Below are positions 7,304-12,009 of a stretch of DNA of 12,161 nt, one piece after another. Source of the DNA: an uncultured Bacilli bacterium (GTDB taxonomy: Bacteria > Bacillota_I > Bacilli_A > RF39 > UBA660). The stretch lies in assembly GCA_934098455.1 (NCBI GenBank), contig CAKOOU010000030.1, positions 1 to 12,161 on the forward strand, read 5' to 3'. Below the pieces are notes generated by a model. It ran no database searches. It saw only the letters and a list, made by a program, of their open reading frames with translations, and had not been told where the DNA came from. The position numbers were made by a program, and so were the translations under genes. Within the stretch, counting starts at the first letter, position 1; each line of letters opens with the position of its first letter.

Positions 7304-7378
7304 GTAAAATAAAGCCGCATAATTAATATGCGTGCCTAAACCCAAAAGGTAGGCATTACAAATGTAATTGCTCTACTT
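7304..7378 (-). ncRNA. Predicted antisense RNA (candidate antitoxin), copy 1
   Basis: A leftward start near 7378 follows from the promoter at 7385-7413. The RNA would contain the complement of the 3' fold-back segment (7366-7374), a hairpin TGCCTA/TAGGCA (7333-7338 with 7350-7355) with an 11-nt loop, and then a CGCATA/TATGCG hairpin (7332-7316) followed by a T-rich tract on this strand (CTTTATTTT), a plausible terminator. It would overlap the 3' untranslated region of the peptide mRNA, not the ORF, as in txpA/RatA and Fst systems. No transcript evidence is available. Confidence 0.45.
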
Positions 7379-7384
7379 AATATA

Positions 7385-7413
7385 AGTTTAACATTACGAT
7401 AGTGTTGTGTCAA
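7385..7413 (-). promoter_or_regulatory. Leftward promoter of the antisense RNA, copy 1
   Basis: On the minus strand: consensus TTGACA (7413-7408), a 17-bp spacer, TAAACT (7390-7385), with TG one base before the -10. The boxes are unchanged in copy 2 although three bases of the spacer differ. Confidence 0.55.
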
Positions 7414-7467
7414 TAAAAAAATTTTACAAATTTTGTCTACAAAGTTTGAGATGAATTTTATTTATGT

Positions 7468-7497
7468 AAAAAGTAAACAGCAATTGTTTACTTTTTT
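7468..7497. terminator. Bidirectional terminator between repeat copy 1 and tmcAL
   Basis: AAAAAGTAAAC (7468-7478) and GTTTACTTTTT (7486-7496) form an 11-bp stem with a 7-nt loop, A-rich before and T-rich after on either strand. It overlaps the tmcAL stop codon and could also end the rightward peptide transcript. Confidence 0.75.
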
Positions 7498-8608
7498 AAA
7501 TTTGTATTATTTTATTACTCTTTTCAAACTCTAATACATCTTCATCTACTAACATATTATAAATTTCATAAGCCTTAATATCATAATCTTTTATAATAGA
7601 ATTAATATTTTTTAAACTAGATACTATAGGAATCTTAGTATCTTTTTTTATTGAATTAATATATTTTTTACCCTTATCATTAAATCCTAATAATCTAATA
7701 TATTCATTTTTTAAACACTTTTCTTTATCTTTTTTAGTCAATCCAATTAATATATGTATAAACATTCTATTAATTCTATTATATGTATATCTTTTAGATT
7801 TAGTTTTATTTATTAAATCATCTATACTATCACATTCATTAATTATTTTTTTTAATCTATTATCTATTCCTTCATCAACTGTTAAATATTTATCTAAATT
7901 ATCATCGTTTATAATTTTATATTTAAGTAATTTAAAATATAACTCATAATCTATTTTATTAATATATTTAGTAGTAGGTACATATTTATTTATATCTTCA
8001 TTATTAATAATTTTATTTCTAATATTACTAGCACTAACAATATTAGAATTATTTTTTATATCATGATAATCATTAGTTCTTTCTATAGCAATAGCTTCTA
8101 TATCATATTTATTTTTTAATATAGTTTTAATATAAGATAATCCTAATAAATCATTAGGTGTACTAATATTAGTTTTAAGAGCTAAATTAAGAGCAGTAGG
8201 ATAATTAACACCATCTTTTAAATATTCCTTTACTTTACTATCATAATCTTTATTAAGAGATATATTAGCCATTTCATATAATTTATTAATATCACCAGAT
8301 TCACTACCAAAAATTATCTTTTTAACTCCTAAATAATTTAATAATTCAATACTAGCATCACTAAATATATCTGCAGAATTACTCCCAAATATAAAAGGGA
8401 GTTCAATTACAATATCTACATTATTTTCTAGTGCTAATAAAGTTTTATTTTTTACACTTTCTATACTAATTTCACCACGTTCTAAAAAATATCCATTTAA
8501 AACTAATATAATAATAGAATTAGGATAAAGTTCCTTTATTTTATTTATATGATATATATGTCCATTATGAAATGGATTATATTCTGCTATAATTCCTATT
8601 ATATCCAT
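7496..8608 (-). CDS. tmcAL: tRNA(Met) cytidine acetate ligase (TmcAL, YlbM family)
   Basis: 370 residues, slightly shorter than the usual ~400. TmcAL activates acetate with ATP and transfers it to C34 of elongator tRNA-Met to give ac4C. The nucleotidyltransferase fold is clear: GIIAEYNPFHNGH at residues 5-17, with the FHNGH form of the HxGH motif; VLNGYFLERGE (36-46), the equivalent of the family's SGxFxQRGE; PNDLLGLSY (151-159); and SASNIR (192-197), the second ATP-binding motif. ATG at 8608 is preceded by GTGAGGTAAT (GAGGT six bases upstream). It is transcribed alone toward trmB from its own TTGACT promoter and ends in a strong terminator. The C-terminal third is poorly conserved and Asn/Lys-rich, as expected for this AT-rich genome. 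Confidence 0.92.
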   Translation of the reverse strand: MDIIGIIAEYNPFHNGHIYHINKIKELYPNSIIILVLNGYFLERGEISIESVKNKTLLALENNVDIVIELPFIFGSNSADIFSDASIELLNYLGVKKIIFGSESGDINKLYEMANISLNKDYDSKVKEYLKDGVNYPTALNLALKTNISTPNDLLGLSYIKTILKNKYDIEAIAIERTNDYHDIKNNSNIVSASNIRNKIINNEDINKYVPTTKYINKIDYELYFKLLKYKIINDDNLDKYLTVDEGIDNRLKKIINECDSIDDLINKTKSKRYTYNRINRMFIHILIGLTKKDKEKCLKNEYIRLLGFNDKGKKYINSIKKDTKIPIVSSLKNINSIIKDYDIKAYEIYNMLVDEDVLEFEKSNKIIQI

Positions 8609-8632
8609 AATATTACCTCACTAACAAAAAAT

Positions 8633-8661
8633 ATATTACTAAAATAATATTAAATAGTCAA
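8633..8661 (-). promoter_or_regulatory. Sigma-A promoter of tmcAL
   Basis: On the minus strand TTGACT (8661-8656), a 17-bp spacer and TAATAT (8638-8633), about 25 bases before the start codon. Confidence 0.6.
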
Positions 8662-8680
8662 ATAAATAATAATTATACTA

Positions 8681-8709
8681 TTGCATATATTATGTATGTA
8701 TGATATATT
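8681..8709 (+). promoter_or_regulatory. Promoter of the predicted small RNA
   Basis: TTGCAT (8681-8686), 17-bp spacer, TATATT (8704-8709), with TG at 8701-8702 one base before the -10. The expected start near 8716 coincides with the first base of the RNA's closing stem. Confidence 0.6.
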
Positions 8710-8716
8710 TATATAC

Positions 8717-8807
8717 AGATACATTATATTCTTTATGCCTAGCTTATTTTTATAGTAATCACCAATACTTAAAAATAATTAAAGCATTAATAATGTATCT
8801 TTTTTTT
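8717..8807 (+). ncRNA. Predicted structured small RNA or leader, ~91 nt, class not recognised
   Basis: The closing stem AGATACATTA (8717-8726) / TAATGTATCT (8791-8800) is 10 perfect base pairs and is followed by eight T's, so it doubles as an intrinsic terminator. Inside, ATGC/GCAT (8735-8738 with 8784-8787) leads to a long hairpin, TTATTTTTA (8744-8752) with TAAAAATAA (8770-8778) plus AGTA/TACT across a one-base bulge, capped by the loop ATCACCAA. The start predicted from its promoter matches the stem's first base. It could be an independent regulatory RNA or an attenuator for the genes downstream. I could not match it to 6S, SRP RNA, tmRNA or a riboswitch class I know. Confidence 0.55.
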
Positions 8808-8809
8808 AA

Positions 8810-8815
8810 TATAAT
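8810..8815 (+). promoter_or_regulatory. -10 box giving a leaderless transcript for the small membrane gene
   Basis: A consensus TATAAT ends five bases before the ATG at 8821, so transcription would begin at or beside the start codon. TTAATA (8787-8792) sits 17 bp upstream as a weak -35, inside the preceding RNA hairpin. Confidence 0.45.
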
Positions 8816-8820
8816 TTATT

Positions 8821-9015
8821 ATGAATAAACTATTATATTTTATTATTAGTATTATATTTATTAGCATATCTACCATATTTTTTATATTATACTTAAATTT
8901 ATTTAATATAGGGTATAATATAATTGAATATTTACTTTTTTGTTTTACAAAAATAGAGTGTTTATTAATAATACCCGGTATATTTATATTATATAAATTA
9001 AATAAAAACTTATAA
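8821..9015 (+). CDS. Small integral membrane protein, unknown function
   Basis: 64 residues. Two hydrophobic segments, roughly residues 4-28 (LLYFIISIIFISISTIFFIL) and 45-59 (IECLLIIPGIFILYK), flank a short amphipathic stretch (NIGYNIIEY), with a positive tail: a two-helix hairpin protein. No ribosome site precedes the ATG; instead a TATAAT box lies directly upstream, suggesting leaderless translation. There is no other in-frame Met. It lies between a predicted small RNA and dnaB, whose own promoter follows, so it is probably separately transcribed. In a genome this AT-rich a hydrophobic frame of 64 codons could arise by chance, but the start context and lack of anything else in the space favour a real gene. 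I do not recognise a family. Confidence 0.55.
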   Translation: MNKLLYFIISIIFISISTIFFILYLNLFNIGYNIIEYLLFCFTKIECLLIIPGIFILYKLNKNL

Positions 9016-9035
9016 TAATATTATTTTACTTTTAC

Positions 9036-9064
9036 TTGAATAAATTTATTAAGTAATATAAAAT
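9036..9064 (+). promoter_or_regulatory. Promoter of the dnaB-dnaI operon
   Basis: TTGAAT (9036-9041), 17-bp spacer, TAAAAT (9059-9064). Transcription would start near 9071, just before the AGGAG at 9073-9077. Confidence 0.6.
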
Positions 9065-9084
9065 ATATTATGAGGAGTGATGAT

Positions 9085-10353
9085 ATGAGAGAGATAACAC
9101 TTTTACCAGCAGATACATATATTGTTGTTAATAAAACAATTCTTACAGAATATGATAAAAAAGTAATTATTGATTTATATCAACCTCTAATAGGACCACT
9201 AGCAATATCACTATATTTAACATTAATAAGTGACTTAAATAAAGATTTAAAAGTTAGTGATAATTATTCACATCATCATTTGATGGTTAATTTAAAAAGT
9301 GGATTAGACATTATTAAGAAAGCAAGAAATAGCTTAGAAGCAGTAGGATTAATTAAAACATTAGTAAAAATAAATGAAAATCAAAATAATTATATATATC
9401 AAATATATAGTCCACTAACACCAAATGAATTTTTTAATCATCCAATATTAAATGTTATATTATATAATAATGTTGGAGATATTGAATATGATAAATTAAC
9501 AGAATATTATAAAAGAATACAAATAGATACCAAAGATTATAAAGATATATCTGCAACACTTAATACAACATATAAAACAGTAAATAACATATTAAAAAAA
9601 GATATTATAGATAAAGAAAGTATAGGTACTAACGTAGGTAACACAATAGACTTTGATATGTTAATATCTAGTATTCCAAATAATATAATAAGTAATAAAG
9701 CATTTAATAAAAAGACACGTGAACTTATTAATAACTTATCTTTTGTATATGATATAGATAATTTAAGAATGATAGATTTAGTAAGATTATCTATAGATGA
9801 TAATGGTATGATAAATAAAGATAAATTAATAAGTAATATTAGAAAATATTATGATTTTAATAATAATGGTGCTTTACCTACATTAATATATAGAACACAA
9901 CCTGATTATTTAAAACAAGGATATAATGATAATTCTAATAGAGGTAAAATGTTATATGTATTTGAAAATACATCTCCTTATGATTTCTTAATGGGTAAAT
10001 ATAAAGGAGTTAAACCTACTAGTAGAGATTTAAAATTATTAGAATATTTAGCATTAGAATTAAAAATGCAACCTGCTGTTATTAATGTATTAATTGATTA
10101 TGTATTAAGAATAAATGACAATAAATTAAATAAGAGTTATGTAGAAACAATTGCTGGAGAATGGGTTAGAAGTAATATAACTACTGCTAAAGATGCAATG
10201 GAAAGAGCTGAAAAACAACATAAAAAGAATAAAATGAAAATAGTTAAAAAACAAGAAAATGTTCCAGTTTGGTTCAATGAAAAAAATGATAGTCAAGATA
10301 TAACTGATAAAGATAAACAAGAATTAGATAATTTATTAAAAGATTTTAGGTGA
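9085..10353 (+). CDS. dnaB: Replication initiation/membrane attachment protein DnaB (DnaD-like, Bacilli type)
   Basis: 422 residues. In Bacilli DnaB works with DnaD and DnaI to load the replicative helicase (DnaC) at oriC and at stalled forks. The N-terminus (ITLLPADTYIVVN, then a YQPLIGPLAISLYLTL helix) is the winged-helix DnaB domain. The C-terminal DnaD-like domain spans about 285-370 and ends in YVETIAGEW (352-360), the Y-x3-I-x3-W single-strand DNA-binding motif of DnaB/DnaD proteins. A charged coil and linker (about 365-422) follow. An earlier in-frame ATG at 9070 overlaps the ribosome site (AGGAGTGAT, 9073-9081), so 9085 is the start. This is not the E. coli DnaB helicase. The stop TGA at 10351-10353 is followed at once by TAA, and dnaI starts five bases later, so the pair is an operon. 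Confidence 0.9.
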   Translation: MREITLLPADTYIVVNKTILTEYDKKVIIDLYQPLIGPLAISLYLTLISDLNKDLKVSDNYSHHHLMVNLKSGLDIIKKARNSLEAVGLIKTLVKINENQNNYIYQIYSPLTPNEFFNHPILNVILYNNVGDIEYDKLTEYYKRIQIDTKDYKDISATLNTTYKTVNNILKKDIIDKESIGTNVGNTIDFDMLISSIPNNIISNKAFNKKTRELINNLSFVYDIDNLRMIDLVRLSIDDNGMINKDKLISNIRKYYDFNNNGALPTLIYRTQPDYLKQGYNDNSNRGKMLYVFENTSPYDFLMGKYKGVKPTSRDLKLLEYLALELKMQPAVINVLIDYVLRINDNKLNKSYVETIAGEWVRSNITTAKDAMERAEKQHKKNKMKIVKKQENVPVWFNEKNDSQDITDKDKQELDNLLKDFR

Positions 10354-10357
10354 TAAA

Positions 10358-11275
10358 ATGATAGAATTTAAAGATACAAATAAATATAGTAAAAATAATT
10401 TAAATGATGAATTAAAAAGAGATTATATTACTGCATTAAAAAATACTAAATTTAAAAATTTAACTAACAGATTAAAATTAACAGATGAAATAGGTATGAA
10501 ATATACTTCTAAATTAGAACATACAATAAATGATTTACATAATTGTGAAAACTGTAAAGGATTAGTAGAATGTAAAAATGAAGTTAATGGATGTGTTTAT
10601 TATCCAGAAAAAGAAGATGATAAACTTATATTTAATTATGTTGCATGTAAATATAAAAATAAAGATATTGAAGAAAAAAATAAAAAGAAAAGTATTTGTT
10701 ATGGAGTAGGAGAAATAATTAGCAATGCTTCAATGAGTGATATTTATACTGATGATAAAAAAAGAATAGATTTAATAAAATGGGTTACAAATTTTTATCA
10801 TAATTATCCAAATGAAAAAAGAGGACTTTATTTGCATGGGTCATTTGGTAGTGGTAAAACTTATATTGTAGCAGCGTTATTAAATGAGTTTGCTAAAAAA
10901 AATTATAAAACTGTTTTAATGTACTATCCAGAAATGTTAAATAAATTAAAATCAACATTTGATAATACTAATGAATCTTTTAGTGAAATGTTAGATACAA
11001 TTAAAAAATGTGATTTTTTATTAATAGATGATATAGGTGCTGAATCTGTTTCTACATGGAGTAGAGATGAAATATTAGGAACTATACTTCAATATAGAAT
11101 GGAAAACAATTTAACAACATTTTTTACATCAAATTTAACAATAGATGAATTAGAAACTAACTTAAGCCTTACAAAAAATAGTGTAGATAAAGTAAAAGCA
11201 AGAAGAATTATTGAAAGAATAAAACAATTAACTACCGATATAGAATTAGTAAGTAAGAATAGGAGAAATAATTAA
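10358..11275 (+). CDS. dnaI: Primosomal helicase loader DnaI (AAA+ ATPase)
   Basis: 305 residues, family length. DnaI opens and loads the hexameric replicative helicase with DnaB/DnaD. The N-terminal helicase-binding domain carries cysteines C63, C66, C72, C79 and C97 in the zinc-binding arrangement known for DnaI. The ATPase domain has Walker A GSFGSGKT (161-168), Walker B FLLIDDIG (220-227, with D224/D225), sensor 1 FFTSNL (255-260) and an Arg-rich end (ARRIIERIKQL, 281-291) with the likely arginine finger. The ribosome site AGGTGAT (10348-10354) overlaps the dnaB stop, consistent with translational coupling. The stop TAA at 11273-11275 touches the left edge of the second copy of the repeat element, whose hairpin serves as the operon terminator. 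Confidence 0.95.
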   Translation: MIEFKDTNKYSKNNLNDELKRDYITALKNTKFKNLTNRLKLTDEIGMKYTSKLEHTINDLHNCENCKGLVECKNEVNGCVYYPEKEDDKLIFNYVACKYKNKDIEEKNKKKSICYGVGEIISNASMSDIYTDDKKRIDLIKWVTNFYHNYPNEKRGLYLHGSFGSGKTYIVAALLNEFAKKNYKTVLMYYPEMLNKLKSTFDNTNESFSEMLDTIKKCDFLLIDDIGAESVSTWSRDEILGTILQYRMENNLTTFFTSNLTIDELETNLSLTKNSVDKVKARRIIERIKQLTTDIELVSKNRRNN

Positions 11276-11281
11276 AAAAAT

Positions 11282-11313
11282 AAATTATGTCGACACGTTT
11301 TGACATAATTTTT
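11282..11313 (+). terminator. Terminator hairpin at the left end of repeat copy 2 (ends dnaB-dnaI)
   Basis: AAATTATGTC (11282-11291) and GACATAATTT (11302-11311), 10 perfect pairs, same loop as copy 1, followed by T's. It starts seven bases after the dnaI stop codon. Confidence 0.75.
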
Positions 11314-11324
11314 ATATATAATAA

Positions 11325-11338
11325 TGTAGTATATATAA
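11325..11338 (+). promoter_or_regulatory. Putative -10 region of the peptide mRNA, copy 2
   Basis: The same TGTAGTATATATAA box as in copy 1, positioned just before the 5' arm of the long-range stem. There is no clear -35. Confidence 0.4.
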
Positions 11339-11355
11339 CCAGAGCAATTAATTTG

Positions 11356-11389
11356 TTAGTGCTTACCCAATCATTATAAAATGAAAGGG
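11356..11389 (+). promoter_or_regulatory. Leader structure hiding the ribosome site of the peptide ORF, copy 2
   Basis: CCC-AA-TCATT (11366-11375) pairs with AATGA-AA-GGG (11380-11389). The loop is one base shorter than in copy 1 but the stem is intact. TTAGTGCTTA (11356-11365) pairs with TAGGCACTAA (11509-11518). The ribosome site reads AAAGGGG here, stronger than AAAGGGA in copy 1. Confidence 0.5.
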
Positions 11390-11398
11390 GATGTATAG

Positions 11399-11497
11399 AT
11401 GAAAAGAATACTTTATTATATTAAAGAAATATTAAAAAGTATATTTTTAATATATGTTTTGAAAATAATCTACTTCCTCCTACAAAAAGGAGTTTAG
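11399..11497 (+). CDS. 32-residue basic hydrophobic peptide, candidate type I toxin (copy 2)
   Basis: ATG at 11399, stop TAG at 11495-11497. It is the same peptide as at 7091 except E for K at residue 10 (AAA to GAA); Tyr25 changes silently from TAT to TAC. The central membrane-type stretch SIFLIYVLKIIYFLL is identical. Six basic residues and one acid remain. The ribosome site is sequestered as in copy 1. The downstream CCTCCT and its two alternative hairpins are also kept. Both copies having an intact frame of identical length supports translation, although the copies are too similar for this to be strong evidence. Confidence 0.55.
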   Translation: MKRILYYIKEILKSIFLIYVLKIIYFLLQKGV

Positions 11498-11612
11498 ATT
11501 AACTCCAATAGGCACTAAATATTATTTATGTTAGGCTACCTATAATGGTTTGATATTAAAATATCATATTTTACCTCTTAATTTATTTATAATAAAAATA
11601 GATATATTAATG

Positions 11613-11687
11613 TAAAATAAAAGCCGCATAATTAATATGCGTGCCTATCCAAATCAGGTAGGCATTACAAATGTAATTGCTCTACTT
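11613..11687 (-). ncRNA. Predicted antisense RNA (candidate antitoxin), copy 2
   Basis: The start is predicted near 11687 from the promoter at 11694-11722. The terminator-like hairpin CGCATA/TATGCG (11641-11625) is followed on this strand by GGCTTTTATTTT. The recognition hairpin stem TGCCTA/TAGGCA (11642-11647 with 11659-11664) is identical to copy 1, but its 11-nt loop differs at about six positions. Confidence 0.45.
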
Positions 11688-11693
11688 AATATA

Positions 11694-11722
11694 AGTTTAA
11701 CATCATGATAGTGATGTGTCAA
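11694..11722 (-). promoter_or_regulatory. Leftward promoter of the antisense RNA, copy 2
   Basis: TTGACA (11722-11717), 17-bp spacer and TAAACT (11699-11694) with an upstream TG, identical boxes to copy 1. The spacer forms ACATCA/TGATGT, a perfect 6-bp hairpin where copy 1 has one mismatch and one G-T pair. Confidence 0.55.
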
Positions 11723-11833
11723 TAAAAAATTTTTATAAATTTTACAAAAAAATATATTTACAAAATAATTTATATTTGATAATATTTTATTAAGGTAGAA
11801 ATACCAAAAATTTCGATTCATGAAAAAATTAAG

Positions 11834-11899
11834 AAATTATATCTCTCTCCCAACCCCAAAATTCGTTGGGGGGGGGGGTATAAAGAGATATAATTTTTT
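11834..11899 (+). terminator. Long hairpin with G-tract in its apical part, likely terminator upstream of the surface gene
   Basis: AAATTATATCTCT (11834-11846) pairs perfectly over 13 bp with AGAGATATAATTT (11884-11896) and ends in T's. The inner part contains CCCAAC (11849-11854) / GTTGGG (11865-11870) and the remaining G's. It could end the transcript of repeat copy 2, which has no closer terminator. Confidence 0.55.
11868..11878 (+). repeat. Homopolymeric tract of 11 G's
   Basis: G11 stands out in a region otherwise far over 75% A+T. It lies 131 bases upstream of the surface-protein start and 54 bases upstream of its -10 region, a position typical of slippage-prone contingency tracts. Length may also be affected by sequencing error. 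Confidence 0.85.
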
Positions 11900-11910
11900 C
11901 GTGTAAAAAT

Positions 11911-11986
11911 GACAAATTAATTAAAATATTTATGGTACTATAAGCACATGGTAATTATTTAAAATAAATTATATAATTAATTTGTC
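11911..11986. repeat. 13-bp inverted repeat bracketing the surface-gene promoter
   Basis: GACAAATTAATTA (11911-11923) and TAATTAATTTGTC (11974-11986) are perfect inverted repeats separated by 50 bp that contain the predicted promoter. The left arm is upstream of the expected transcription start, so the two arms would not form a hairpin in the mRNA. Confidence 0.6.
11933..11941 (+). promoter_or_regulatory. Extended -10 promoter of the right-edge surface gene
   Basis: TGGTACTAT (TG, one base, TACTAT at 11936-11941). No -35 at normal spacing; an ATGACA at 11909-11914 is 21 bp away. Expected start near 11948, giving a leader of about 60 nt. Confidence 0.45.
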
Positions 11987-12009
11987 TATTATAGGAAGGG
12001 TGAAGATAA

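Larger units (their letters stand above)
6965..7434 (+). repeat. Copy 1 of a ~470-bp duplicated element with toxin-like peptide and antisense RNA
   Basis: This block recurs at 11275-11743 at a near-constant offset of about 4310 bp, with about 95% identity by eye and only three single-base indels. In order it contains: a terminator hairpin (6972-7001); a conserved TGTAGTATATATAACC box (7015-7030), probably the -10 region of a rightward transcript; a structured leader; a 32-codon ORF; a long 3' untranslated part rich in hairpins; and a leftward promoter at its right end. Ends 7031-7039 (AGAGCAATT) and 7366-7374 (AATTGCTCT) are perfectly complementary. It has no transposase, no target-site duplication that I can see and no terminal inverted repeats. 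It fills nearly all of the 520-bp space between trmB and tmcAL. Interpretation as a type I toxin-antitoxin locus is inference; the repeat itself is directly visible. Confidence 0.93.
11275..11743 (+). repeat. Copy 2 of the duplicated toxin-like/antisense RNA element
   Basis: It has the same order of parts as copy 1: terminator hairpin, conserved TGTAGTATATATAACC box (11325-11340), 5' arm AGAGCAATTA (11341-11350) pairing perfectly with TAATTGCTCT (11674-11683), sequestered ribosome site, 32-codon ORF, hairpin-rich 3' part and leftward promoter. Here the end pairing is one base pair longer than in copy 1 because T7040 is A, which keeps the stem. Differences cluster in the hairpin loop at 11648-11658 and in the spacer of the leftward promoter; elsewhere the copies are nearly identical. 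It lies between dnaI and a surface-protein gene. Confidence 0.93.

Noticed and set aside
7031..7374. tmRNA, RNase P RNA or group I/II intron
   Set aside because: There is an internal ORF and a closing stem, but no tRNA-like end, no CCA, no Ala tag, no intron domain V or catalytic core, and two copies lie within 5 kb.
6965..7434. Insertion sequence remnant or IS200/IS605-type MITE
   Set aside because: The left palindrome could suggest it, but it behaves as a plain terminator, the right end has no matching subterminal hairpin, and no transposase or target motif is visible. Mobility stays an open question, noted as a finding.
9013..9027. Palindromic AATAATATTATT after the small membrane gene as terminator
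   Set aside because: It contains only A and T, would be very unstable, and such sequences are expected by chance at this base composition.
1227..11275. Mycoplasma-type genetic code (TGA = Trp)
   Set aside because: All Trp codons seen are TGG and no in-frame TGA occurs. The one TGA stop (dnaB) is followed directly by TAA, so it is not decisive alone, but the whole picture favours the standard code.
11794..11805. Small hairpin GGTA-GAAA-TACC between repeat copy 2 and the G-tract
   Set aside because: Four base pairs with a GNRA-type loop and no T-tract or conservation information; too little to call a feature.
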